Shown here: one piece after another, positions 1 to 8,379 of the stretch
Numbering within the stretch: position 1 is the first letter of the stretch
How the letters are laid out: each line of letters opens with the position of its first letter
From: Blattabacterium cuenoti
GTDB lineage: Bacteria > Bacteroidota > Bacteroidia > Flavobacteriales > Blattabacteriaceae
Length of the DNA: 64,000 bases
Direction of reading: 5' to 3'
Assembly (NCBI RefSeq): GCF_014251995.1
Contig: NZ_CP059205.1
Coordinates: forward strand, 496,001-560,000
Notes under the pieces: generated by a model
What the model was told of the DNA's origin: nothing
The model's database searches: none
Seen by the model: the letters and a program-made list of their open reading frames with translations, nothing else
Position numbers and translations under genes: made by a program

Positions 1-23
1 GGACATATTATAAATTAGAGATA

Positions 24-1076
24 ATGATTAAAATTTTTGATGAATTAGGTTCCTTTTTAAGAACATTTCAAACATATTATAACAAACATAATAAAAATAA
101 ATATATTTCTAAAGATTATAAAATAATTTTTTCTAATCTAAAAAAAATCGTTAAAAAAATAACACTTACAAATAGTTGGTTTAGAGAAGAAGATTTATTA
201 ATAACTATTAATCAATGGGGAAACTCTTTAAAAAAAGAAAAATTAGAATATTGGATTAATAAATATTCATTAAAAATGAATAGAAAATCTATGAAAGTTC
301 TTGTTATTATGGCTGGAAATATACCAATGGTAGGATTTCATGACTTACTATGTGTTCTAATATCAGGACATAAAATCATAATTAAACTATCTGAAGAAGA
401 TAACTTATTGATTCCTTTTTTATGCAAAGTATTAATTTACAAAAAACCAAGTTTAAGAAATAAAATAAAGTTTACAAAAAATATCTTCCAAGAAGAATTC
501 GATTATGTTATAGCTAGTGGAAATAATAATACAGCTCGTTATTTTGAATATTATTTTAGGAAATTTCCTCTATTACTTAGAAAAGGAAAAACTTCCATTG
601 CAGTTTTACAAGGAAACGAAAGTGAAGAAGAACTATTTAATCTAAATAAGGATATACTTACTTATTCTGGAAAAGGTTGCAGAAATGTAGGAAAAATATT
701 TATCCCTCATAACTATGATATTAATTTAATCTTAGAAAAATCATATATTTCTAAATATATAATGAAAAATTATAAATATATAAACAATTATAAGTATTAT
801 TTATCTATTTACATTATGCAAAAAATTCCTTTTCACAAAAATAATTTTCTTCTTTTCAAAGAAGAAAAAAATTTTCATAGTCCAATATCTGTGGTATATT
901 ATGAATTTTACAATAATTTAAATCAATTAAGAAGGATTATTAAAAACAATAATCAACACATACAATGTGTAGTATCTAAAAATTTTTTAAAAGAAGAAAT
1001 ATGCTTTGGAAAAACACAATATCCAAAATTAGAAGAATATTCAGATGGAATTGATACAATTCGATTTTTGAATTGA
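24..1076 (+). CDS. Acyl-CoA reductase, LuxC family
   Basis: The 350-residue protein resembles the LuxC-type acyl-CoA reductases that are widespread in Bacteroidota; the family reduces a thioester-bound acyl group to an aldehyde with NAD(P)H. A Rossmann-like stretch with AGNIPMVGFHDLL lies near residues 97-109. The likely nucleophile is Cys219 in the motif GKGCRNVGK. There is no signal peptide or membrane segment, so it should be cytosolic. It ends 10 bases before the convergent ribD. The substrate cannot be read from the sequence, and no luciferase or fatty-acid reductase partner genes are visible. In free-living relatives the gene often sits near a ferredoxin and serC (from memory); the upstream side is cut off here. 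Confidence 0.8.
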   Translation: MIKIFDELGSFLRTFQTYYNKHNKNKYISKDYKIIFSNLKKIVKKITLTNSWFREEDLLITINQWGNSLKKEKLEYWINKYSLKMNRKSMKVLVIMAGNIPMVGFHDLLCVLISGHKIIIKLSEEDNLLIPFLCKVLIYKKPSLRNKIKFTKNIFQEEFDYVIASGNNNTARYFEYYFRKFPLLLRKGKTSIAVLQGNESEEELFNLNKDILTYSGKGCRNVGKIFIPHNYDINLILEKSYISKYIMKNYKYINNYKYYLSIYIMQKIPFHKNNFLLFKEEKNFHSPISVVYYEFYNNLNQLRRIIKNNNQHIQCVVSKNFLKEEICFGKTQYPKLEEYSDGIDTIRFLN

Positions 1077-1086
1077 TAAATTTTGA

Positions 1087-2114
1087 TCAAAAATTCCTTT
1101 TTATAAAAAGATAATCTTTTCCTATACTTATTTTTTTCATAATTTTTCCCCCTATTTTAGGGGCTTTTAATCCATTTTTTAATACAACATCGCATATGAA
1201 AATCCTACATTCATCCCATATATTATTTTTGATAAAACTTTCTAAAGTTTTTTTCCCTCCTTCTATTATTAAAGATAATATCTTTTTTTTGTATAAAAAA
1301 TTCAATATATTATTGATTATTTTTTCATTAAAAATAATTTGAACATATTCTATATTCTTTTCTTTTTTTTTTTTTCTTCTGTAAAAACAATTGTTTTTTG
1401 TGACCCGTCTAAAATAAAATAGTAAGAAGGTACTTTTAGTTTTCTATCGATAAAAATTCTAATGGGATTATTTCCAAACCATTTTCTTGCGTTTAATTTT
1501 GGATTATCATTTAAAACAGTTTTTTTCCCTACTAAAATGCTGTCTTCTTCCGCTCTCCATTTGTGACTAAATTGTCTGGAATATTTACCACTGATCCAAA
1601 ATTTTTTATTGTTTTTTGAATCTATAAAACCATCATAACTTTGAGCCCATTTTAAAATAATGTAAGGCCGATTTTTTTCATGAAAAGTGAAAAAACGTTT
1701 ATTTAAAATACGACATTCATTTTCTAAAACGTTTTCTATAACCTCTATACCAGACTCTTTTAATTTTAGGATCCCTAGCCCTCTAACTTTATCACATGTA
1801 TCCTGTGTTCCTATAACTACTCTTGGTATATTCTTTTTAATTATCAAATCAACACAAGGTGGGGTCATTCCTAAATGAACACATGGCTCTAATGTTACAT
1901 AAAGAGTTGAATCCAAAAATAGATCTTTATTTTTCACTCCATTGATAGCGTTTACTTCTGCATGATTCATTCCTTTTTTATAGTGCCATCCTTCCGAAAG
2001 AATTATTCCATTTTTTTCTATTACACATCCAACCATAGGATTTGGAGATGTCATTCCCAACCCATTTTTAGCCAATTGAATAGCTCTTTTCATAAAAATT
2101 TCTTTATTCTTCAT
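1087..2114 (-). CDS. ribD: RibD, bifunctional riboflavin deaminase/reductase, one gene in two frames (A13 frameshift)
   Basis: RibD carries out the second and third steps of riboflavin synthesis: deamination of the pyrimidine intermediate, then reduction of its ribosyl side chain. The deaminase zinc site is complete, with HAE at residue 51 and Cys78 and Cys87 in EPC..PPC. The reductase domain starts near residue 148 (PYIILKWAQSYDGF). The first frame ends after 254 residues, just past a run of 13 A on the coding strand (1363-1375). The rest of the reductase, including IIEGGKKTLESF, is open in another frame down to 1087. Adding one A joins the two frames with no stop and gives about 342 residues, the normal family length. 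It is either rescued by transcriptional slippage, a recent pseudogene, or a homopolymer sequencing error. It lies 6 bases downstream of aroE. Confidence 0.85.
1363..1375 (-). other. A13 homopolymer at the ribD frameshift point
   Basis: Thirteen consecutive T on the plus strand read as A13 in the ribD sense strand. With 13 A the frame runs into TAG five codons later; with 14 A it continues into the C-terminal reductase sequence; with 12 A it meets TAA about a dozen codons on. Polymerase slippage on such tracts is documented in other insect endosymbionts and could restore full-length protein from part of the mRNA. Confidence 0.85.
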
Positions 2115-2120
2115 TAAATT

Positions 2121-2879
2121 TTATGAATTCCATATTTTCCAAGACTCTTCTGCTTGAAGATAAAACATTTCTAATCCATTTTTAATCCTCGCCCCTTTCT
2201 TTTCTGCTTTTTTCAAAAATAAAGTTTTACTTGGATTATAAACTAAATCATAAAAATAATGTTTTGAAGAAACATGTTGATAAGGTAACAAAGGGTAAGA
2301 ATTATTAGGAAATGTTCCTAAAGGAGTACAGTTAATAACAATTTTATATTCTTCCAATAAATTTTCATTAATATCTTCATAGGATAGAAATTTATTATTT
2401 CTAGTTCTAGAAACATATTTGTATGGAATTTTCAATTTGTCTAAAACAAATGAAACTGTTTTAGAAACTCCTCCAGTACCTAAAATTAATGCTTTTAAAT
2501 CTTTAAAAGGAAACTTAACAATATCTTTTTTAAAAGATAGTTCAAAACCTAACACATCTGTATTATATCCAACTTTACATCCATTTTTGTTAATTTTTAT
2601 AACATTAACAGATTTTGTAGATTTTGCTTCTGCAACGACTTTTGTTAGAAAAGGAATAATACTTGTTTTATAAGGAATAGTTATATTACATCCCCTTAAT
2701 AAGGGATTTTTAAATAGAAATGAAACATTTTCTATTTTCGGTATGTCAAAAATTTTATAATCTGCATGAAATATAGATTCTTTTTTAAATTTCTCTAAAA
2801 AAAAATTTCTGGAAAAAGAATAACTTATATTCCTTCCAATTAATCCAAATAAAAATTTATAATTTCCTATTTTTTTCAT
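2121..2879 (-). CDS. aroE: Shikimate dehydrogenase
   Basis: AroE reduces 3-dehydroshikimate to shikimate with NADPH, in the route to chorismate and aromatic amino acids. The 252-residue length is normal. The substrate-binding serine motif appears as SYSFS (residues 19-23). The catalytic lysine is Lys71 in NITIPYK and the paired aspartate is Asp108 in GYNTD. The dinucleotide loop is GTGGVSK (134-140), and the C-terminal QAEESWKIW helix is typical. It reads with ribD on the minus strand, 6 bases upstream of it, and follows rpsU after a 159-base gap. Aromatic amino acid supply to the host is a plausible role for a symbiont. Confidence 0.93.
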   Translation of the reverse strand: MKKIGNYKFLFGLIGRNISYSFSRNFFLEKFKKESIFHADYKIFDIPKIENVSFLFKNPLLRGCNITIPYKTSIIPFLTKVVAEAKSTKSVNVIKINKNGCKVGYNTDVLGFELSFKKDIVKFPFKDLKALILGTGGVSKTVSFVLDKLKIPYKYVSRTRNNKFLSYEDINENLLEEYKIVINCTPLGTFPNNSYPLLPYQHVSSKHYFYDLVYNPSKTLFLKKAEKKGARIKNGLEMFYLQAEESWKIWNS

Positions 2880-2958
2880 AACATAATTATCCTCAAGAAT
2901 TAAAAAACAGCATTCTTATAATTAATATAAATATATAAATATATATTTATTATTCAAT

Positions 2959-2976
2959 CACTACTCACACTACTCA
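2959..2976. repeat. Two tandem copies of a 9-bp unit
   Basis: CACTACTCA occurs twice head to tail in the aroE-rpsU gap, in a stretch richer in C than the A/T-only sequence around it. No function is evident. Confidence 0.8.
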
Positions 2977-2993
2977 CCAAGACTAATTCATAG

Positions 2994-3034
2994 ATAGTAT
3001 TAATGCTTAACACTATATACTATTCTAAGTATAG
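2994..3034 (-). terminator. Possible pair of overlapping hairpins downstream of rpsU
   Basis: One hairpin can form between ATAGTAT (2994-3000) and ATACTAT (3017-3023). An alternative one forms between CTATA/CT (3013-3021) and AGTATAG (3028-3034) with a two-base bulge. They share bases and cannot both fold. They lie just past the rpsU stop on the minus strand. There is no strong U run, so termination or attenuation is only a guess. Confidence 0.25.
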
Positions 3035-3038
3035 AAAA

Positions 3039-3236
3039 TTAATATTCTTTTTTTAGTTTCATACGTTCTCTGTATTTTGCTTTTAATATTTCATTTCTTC
3101 TACCTTCAGAAGGTTTTATATATTGTTGTCTTTCCCTAAATTCTTTTAAAATTCGAGTTTTATCAAACTTTTTTTTACATTTTTTCAAAGCTTTTTCAAT
3201 TGATTCTCCTTCTCTAACTATAGTAATTAAAACCAT
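3039..3236 (-). CDS. rpsU: 30S ribosomal protein bS21
   Basis: A 65-residue, very basic protein with the bS21 pattern: a REGESIEKALKKCKKKFDKT block followed by RERQQYIKPSEGRR and a Lys/Arg-rich tail. bS21 binds the 30S platform near the 3' end of 16S rRNA. In Flavobacteria it helps hide the anti-Shine-Dalgarno sequence, and rpsU itself is reported to be translated from a Shine-Dalgarno site. Here the bases before the start (AATTTTTGGCTT) show no AGGAGG-like site. The gene follows tRNA-Val on the same strand after 52 bases, so the two may share a transcript. Confidence 0.93.
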   Translation of the reverse strand: MVLITIVREGESIEKALKKCKKKFDKTRILKEFRERQQYIKPSEGRRNEILKAKYRERMKLKKEY

Positions 3237-3288
3237 AAGCCAAAAATTAAGTGTTAATTTTTTTTTGAAATTATTAATATTTATTTTG

Positions 3289-3363
3289 TGGACATTATCG
3301 GATTTGAACCGACGACCTCTACTCTGTCAAAGTAGTGCTCTAAACCTACTGAGCTAAATGTCC
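3289..3363 (-). tRNA. tRNA-Val (anticodon GAC)
   Basis: A 75-base cloverleaf on the minus strand. The acceptor stem GGACATT pairs with AATGTCC and is followed by discriminator A. The anticodon arm is CTACT-TTGACAG-AGTAG, giving anticodon GAC. The T arm contains GGTTCGAATCC. CCA is not encoded. It should read GUC and GUU, so a second valine tRNA for GUA/GUG must lie elsewhere. Confidence 0.93.
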
Positions 3364-3378
3364 TTGTTAAATTAACAA
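3364..3378. promoter_or_regulatory. Palindrome TTGTTAA-A-TTAACAA between tRNA-Val and recG
   Basis: Perfect 7-base inverted arms around one central A start at the first base upstream of the tRNA-Val 5' end and overlap its predicted transcription start. This could be an operator or chance in A/T-rich DNA. No cognate regulator is visible. Confidence 0.3.
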
Positions 3379-3405
3379 AATTAAGTATTTTTTATTATGT
3401 ATAAA
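3376..3405 (-). promoter_or_regulatory. Bacteroidota-type promoter for tRNA-Val (and possibly rpsU)
   Basis: On the minus strand, TAATTTTG (3376-3383) matches the TAnnTTTG -7 element. A TTTA at 3402-3405, 18 bases further upstream, is a near match to the TTTG -33 element. The implied start lies a few bases before the tRNA. Confidence 0.45.
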
Positions 3406-3429
3406 GATCTTAATCTATTCTATTAAAGT

Positions 3430-5508
3430 ATGTCCTACAACATTTTCAAAAAGCCTATAGAACATTTAAAGGGATTAAGTTTAAAAAAAGCTTATTTATT
3501 TAATAATGAATTAAAACTTCATACATACGAGGATTTATTATTCTTTTATCCAAGAGGATATATTCATTTTTCTATTATAAAGAATATATCAGAATTATTA
3601 ACAAAAAAGAATAATAATAACTTTGTTCAAATATCCGGAAAAATAACAAATACAAAAGAGATAAATTATAAAAAAGGAAAAATATGGATATCTTATTTAA
3701 CGGATAAAACTGGATTTATTGAGTTAGTGTGGTTTCAAAAGCCAAAATTTTTAAGAAAAATAGATAAAAACAAAATTATAATAGTTTCAGGAAAAGTTCA
3801 ATGCTTTCAAAAAAAAAAACAAATCGTTCATCCAAATATACAATTTTCGGAAAAAAATTATTATTCTATATCCATATCTCCAATTTATTCCATTCCAAAT
3901 AATCTAAAAAAAAAAGGAATTAATAATTCTTTTATGATTAATCTATTAAAAAATCTGATAGAAGAATCAAAAAATTCTATAAAAGAATTTTTTTTTCAAG
4001 AATTTCTTGAAAAAAAATTAATGTCTAGAAAAAAAGCTTTAGTTCAAATTCATTTTCCAGAATCTTTAGAAAATTTATTTCAAGCACAATATTCTTTAAA
4101 ATTTGAAGAATTATTTTTATTAAAGTTGTTTTTTTTGTCGAAAAAAAAAATAACATACAGTCATCCGTTTATAAAAATAGGAAAAAATTTCCATACATTT
4201 TATAAATATTTTTTGCCTTTTACTTTAACAGAAGAACAAAAAAAAGTTCTTAAAGAAATATGGAATGACTTAAAAAAACCTATTCAAATGAATAGATTGT
4301 TGCAAGGAGAAGTAGGATGTGGAAAAACTATAATAGCTATATTATCAATGCTAATTGCATTGGATAATGGATTCCAATCTTGTTTAATGGCTCCTACTGA
4401 AGTTTTAGCTATTCAACATTATTCTTTTATTAAGGAAATGTTTTCAGAGATTGGAATTAAGATAGCATTATTAACAAGTTCTACGTCTAATTCTATACGA
4501 AAAGAAATTTATCATAAAATATTCGCAGGAAAAATTTCAATTTTAATAGGTACGCATGCTCTAATTCAAGAAAAAGTTAAATTTAAAAATTTGGGATTAG
4601 CAATAATAGATGAAGAACAAAGATTTGGAGTTGAACAAAGAGATAAGATTTGGAAAAAAAAAGAAAAATTTCCTCATATATTAATTATGACAGCTACACC
4701 TATTCCTAGGACTTTAGCTAAAGTTATTTATCATGATTTAAATATTTCTATTATAAAAAAATTGCCTTTAGGTAGAAAACCTGTTAAAACTATTCATTTT
4801 TGGAATAAAAATAGAGATAAAGCTTTTGAAATAATAAAAAACCAAATTTCAAATGGGAGACAAGTATACATTATATATCCCACTATCAACACTTCTTTAA
4901 AAGAAGAGAATATGAATTTAATAAAAGGATATAAAGAAGTAAAAGAAAAATTTAAAAATTTAAAAAATGAAATTGGTATTTTACACGGACAAATGAATTT
5001 TCAAGAAAAAAACATTCAAATGAACCGATTTTTGCGTGGAGAAACTAAAATTATGATAGCAACCACAGTTATAGAAGTGGGGGTTAATGTTCCAAATGCA
5101 TCAGTCATTTTAATAGAAAATGCAAATTTTTTTGGGTTATCTCAATTACATCAATTAAGAGGAAGAGTGGGAAGAGGGATTCATCAAAGTTATTGTATTC
5201 TTATTACTGATACAAACATCAGTATAGATGGAATCTTTCGAATTAAAAAAATGTGTGAGACTAATAAAGGACTAGAAATATCCAAAGAGGATTTAAAGTT
5301 ACGTGGTGAAGGAAACTTAATAGGAACTCAACAAAGTGGAAAAAATTGTTTTCGAATTGTGAACCTTATAAAAGATTATAAATTAATAAAAGATGTTTTT
5401 CCAATTGCTAAAAATTTCTTTCTTAAGAATCCTAATTTTTTTGAAAAAAAAATATTTTTTTTCAAAAAAATTATACAAAAGATAAATAAAATAAATATTT
5501 TAGACTAA
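3430..5508 (+). CDS. recG: ATP-dependent DNA helicase RecG
   Basis: RecG remodels stalled replication forks and branch-migrates Holliday junctions. The 692-residue protein has an N-terminal wedge/OB region (about 1-180) with VQISGKITNTKE and a FIELVWFQKPKF segment. Walker A follows as GEVGCGKT (about 293-300), then helicase motif II as DEEQRFGVEQ (about 394), where many RecG proteins have DEQH, and motif III TATPIPRT. Motif VI is QLRGRVGRG, and the C-terminal TRG motif is GEGNLIGTQQSG. It starts a plus-strand pair with uvrD only 4 bases downstream, so recombination and repair helicases are likely co-transcribed. Confidence 0.95.
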   Translation: MSYNIFKKPIEHLKGLSLKKAYLFNNELKLHTYEDLLFFYPRGYIHFSIIKNISELLTKKNNNNFVQISGKITNTKEINYKKGKIWISYLTDKTGFIELVWFQKPKFLRKIDKNKIIIVSGKVQCFQKKKQIVHPNIQFSEKNYYSISISPIYSIPNNLKKKGINNSFMINLLKNLIEESKNSIKEFFFQEFLEKKLMSRKKALVQIHFPESLENLFQAQYSLKFEELFLLKLFFLSKKKITYSHPFIKIGKNFHTFYKYFLPFTLTEEQKKVLKEIWNDLKKPIQMNRLLQGEVGCGKTIIAILSMLIALDNGFQSCLMAPTEVLAIQHYSFIKEMFSEIGIKIALLTSSTSNSIRKEIYHKIFAGKISILIGTHALIQEKVKFKNLGLAIIDEEQRFGVEQRDKIWKKKEKFPHILIMTATPIPRTLAKVIYHDLNISIIKKLPLGRKPVKTIHFWNKNRDKAFEIIKNQISNGRQVYIIYPTINTSLKEENMNLIKGYKEVKEKFKNLKNEIGILHGQMNFQEKNIQMNRFLRGETKIMIATTVIEVGVNVPNASVILIENANFFGLSQLHQLRGRVGRGIHQSYCILITDTNISIDGIFRIKKMCETNKGLEISKEDLKLRGEGNLIGTQQSGKNCFRIVNLIKDYKLIKDVFPIAKNFFLKNPNFFEKKIFFFKKIIQKINKINILD

Positions 5509-5512
5509 TTTT

Positions 5513-7669
5513 ATGGTATGGATCGATCTTAACAATTCCCAAAAAAAAATTATTGAAACTATCAATGGACCTATTCTTGTCATTGCTGGAGCAGGTTCTG
5601 GAAAAACTCGTGTCATAACATACCGTATTGCTTATATGATTCAAAAAATGGGAATTAATCCTTATAATATTTTAGCTTTAACTTTCACAAGAAAATCAGC
5701 TAGAGAAATGAAATTCAGAATTTCCAATATGATAAATTCAAAAAATTTGGAAAAAATCACATTAGGAACTTTTCATTCCATATTTTCTTCTATTCTAAGA
5801 AAAGAATCTCATTGGTTAGGATACAACCAAAATTATACCATTTACGATCAAAAAGATTCAGAAAATGTAATAAAAAAAATATTAGAAGACATTAATTTAG
5901 ATATTTCTTTTTCTCCTAAAGAAATAAGAAGAATAATATCCGAATATAAAAATAATTTATGTTCCATAAATAATGGAAAACTAAATAGAAAAGAAATAGA
6001 ATGTTTATCTAAAATATATAAATTCTATATTCAAAAATGTCATCAATCAAATGCATTAGATTTTGATGATATTTTGTTAAAAACTAATCACTTATTTTAC
6101 AAATTTCCTAATGTCTTAAATAAATATAGAAACAAATTCAAATATATATTAATTGATGAATATCAAGATACAAATTTATCTCAAAATAAAATTATAAAAA
6201 ACTTAGCGTTCAAACATCAAAACGTTTTTGTTGTGGGAGATGACGCTCAAAGCATTTATTCTTTTCGCGGAGCAAATATTTCCAACATTTTAAATTTTCA
6301 TTTAGATTATAAAAATGTTAAAATTTTTCGTCTTGAACAAAATTATCGTTCTACTTATCATATAGTCAAAGCTTCCAATAACATCATTTCTTTTAATAAA
6401 AATCAAATTATAAAAAAAATATGGACTGATAATGAAAAAGGAGAAAAAATTGAAATATATTGTGCTTTTTCCGAAAAAGAAGAAGCACAATATATTGCTT
6501 CATCTATTCTTTCTATTAAAAAAAATAAAAAACTTCATTATGAAAATTTTGCTATTCTTTATAGAGCAAACATACAATCACATATTATTGAATATATTTT
6601 CAAAGAAAAAAAAATACCATACAAAATTCATGGATCCATTTCATTTGAAAAACGAAAAGAAATTAGAGATTTACTAGCTTATTTAAGAGTAATTTCTAAT
6701 TTAGATGATGAAGAATCTTTTTTACGTATTCTTAAAAAAGAAAGTAGTCAAAAAACTATTAGAATTATATTAGATTTATCCAAAAAAAGAAAAATCAAAA
6801 CTTACGGAATAATAAAAAATTTAGAATCTTATTATCACCTTCTAATGATAAAGAAAAAAACAAAAGATAAATTTAAACAAATTATTTATACAATAGAAAA
6901 GTTACATTCAGAAATAAAAATAAAAGATTCATTCACAATAGTAAAAAACGTCGCCAATTTACTGTTAGAAAAGTATCCAAAAAATTATAAAATTGAGGAT
7001 TTTAAACCTATACTTGATAATGTTTTGTATCATACTAACGAACAAAAAAAATTGAAAAATAATGGAGATGTTAGTTTATCTGGATTTTTACAAAAATATT
7101 ATCTGGAAATAAATGAAAATTCAAATAATGATGATAATGAAAAAAATAAAGTTTCATTAATGACAGTACATTTGTCAAAAGGGTTGGAATTTCCCATTGT
7201 TTTTATTACAGGATTAGAGGAAAATTTATTTCCTTCTAAGTCTAGTTTAAATAAACAATCTAAAATAGAAGAAGAGAGACGACTTTTCTATGTAGCTCTT
7301 ACCAGGGCTAAAAAAAAAGCTATTCTTACTTATACAAAGTACAGATTTTTATGGGGAGAAAAAAGAAAAAATTATCCTAGTCGTTTTATTAACGAATTAA
7401 ATGAAAATTATATAAAAATTCATAATCATACAAAAAATTTTTCACAAAATCTTTTAGAAAAATCAAAAATAAATTTTTTGGAAAAAAAAAATAACAATGA
7501 ACAAAGAAAATTCCAAGTAGGATCAAAAATTTTCCACAAAAAATTTGGAATAGGTATAATTTTAGATTTTCAAAATGAAAATAAAATAGCTTTGATTAAA
7601 TTTCAAAATTTAGGAAAAAAAAGAATACTATTAGAACTAGCGTTAGATAAAATAATTATTTATTCATAA
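5513..7669 (+). CDS. uvrD: UvrD/PcrA-type superfamily 1 DNA helicase
   Basis: A 3'-5' helicase of the UvrD/Rep/PcrA family, acting in nucleotide excision repair and in clearing proteins from DNA. Visible motifs in order: Q-motif region LNNSQKKII, Walker A AGAGSGKT (25-32), TFTRKSAREM, the Walker B motif DEYQDTN (about 215), GDDAQSIYSFRGA, QNYRST, TVHLSKGLEFPIVFITGLEENLFP and VALTRAKK. The C-terminal KIFHKKFGIGIILDF segment resembles the Tudor-like RNA-polymerase-binding domain of PcrA. The 718-residue length is full size. It directly follows recG. Choice among UvrD, PcrA and Rep is not decisive from sequence alone; the C-terminal domain favours PcrA/UvrD. Confidence 0.93.
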   Translation: MVWIDLNNSQKKIIETINGPILVIAGAGSGKTRVITYRIAYMIQKMGINPYNILALTFTRKSAREMKFRISNMINSKNLEKITLGTFHSIFSSILRKESHWLGYNQNYTIYDQKDSENVIKKILEDINLDISFSPKEIRRIISEYKNNLCSINNGKLNRKEIECLSKIYKFYIQKCHQSNALDFDDILLKTNHLFYKFPNVLNKYRNKFKYILIDEYQDTNLSQNKIIKNLAFKHQNVFVVGDDAQSIYSFRGANISNILNFHLDYKNVKIFRLEQNYRSTYHIVKASNNIISFNKNQIIKKIWTDNEKGEKIEIYCAFSEKEEAQYIASSILSIKKNKKLHYENFAILYRANIQSHIIEYIFKEKKIPYKIHGSISFEKRKEIRDLLAYLRVISNLDDEESFLRILKKESSQKTIRIILDLSKKRKIKTYGIIKNLESYYHLLMIKKKTKDKFKQIIYTIEKLHSEIKIKDSFTIVKNVANLLLEKYPKNYKIEDFKPILDNVLYHTNEQKKLKNNGDVSLSGFLQKYYLEINENSNNDDNEKNKVSLMTVHLSKGLEFPIVFITGLEENLFPSKSSLNKQSKIEEERRLFYVALTRAKKKAILTYTKYRFLWGEKRKNYPSRFINELNENYIKIHNHTKNFSQNLLEKSKINFLEKKNNNEQRKFQVGSKIFHKKFGIGIILDFQNENKIALIKFQNLGKKRILLELALDKIIIYS

Positions 7670-8379
7670 ATAAATAAAAATGTTTTATTATGAATAAATT
7701 TGAAAAAATAAAATAAATTTGTAGTTTACAGTAATTAATTTTCTTTCATTTTCCATTTTTTTTTATTAAGATAAAATTATATAATCCGAAATATTATTTC
7801 AATACTTTCCATATTGTTAAAAAAATAATATTAGTAGAAAAGTTTCACTAAAATAATTAATTATTGGATTAATTGGTGGATTATCATAATAATATAATAT
7901 CCTTAATTCCTCCTCCTACTATTTTATTATTCCTAATTACTATTTTTCTTAATTAATTATTTACCCCTACTTTAAGGATTAAAGTTATCCATATATAACA
8001 ACATATTTATTATATAAATAGAATTTCTCTCAATAGAGAAGATTTAATTTTTTTATAGAAATAAATTAGTATTTTTATATTAAAAATTATATTATTTGCG
8101 TAACAAATCATAATATGGAATTTTTATATCTAGATCAAATTATAAAATAATTATTTTAATGATTTTTACTTGCTATTAATTATCTTTATTTAAGATTCTT
8201 TATGTTTATAAAATTACTATCTATTCTACTTTTGGTTTTATTTTAGGATTAGTTATATTATTAATGAATCATATAAAATATACATATGATTGGATACTAT
8301 CATTTCTTTCTATTATTTCTCCTTTTATAGTTTTGTATACTGAATTAATAAATTACTAAAAAACGCTATAGCTAGAATT
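7670..8379. other. Gene-poor A/T-rich stretch, probable decayed gene
   Basis: About 710 bases hold no intact gene, which is exceptional in this compact window. Short open pieces encode hydrophobic peptides. One is in the frame open from 8180 to 8359, containing IYSTFGFILGLVILL and WILSFLSIISPFIVLY, with no good start codon. Another, near 7890-7960, reads SLIPPPTILLFLITIFLN. The pieces are in different frames and broken by stops, which suggests remains of a membrane protein, but A/T-rich DNA also gives hydrophobic noise. I see no tRNA-like fold or tandem repeat. Confidence 0.5.
8025..8040 (+). terminator. Weak hairpin followed by a T-rich tract
   Basis: TTCTCT-CAAT-AGAGAA forms a 6-base stem and is followed by GATTTAATTTTTTT. 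It could be an intrinsic terminator, either 355 bases after uvrD or left from an ancestral gene. The stem is short. Confidence 0.3.
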
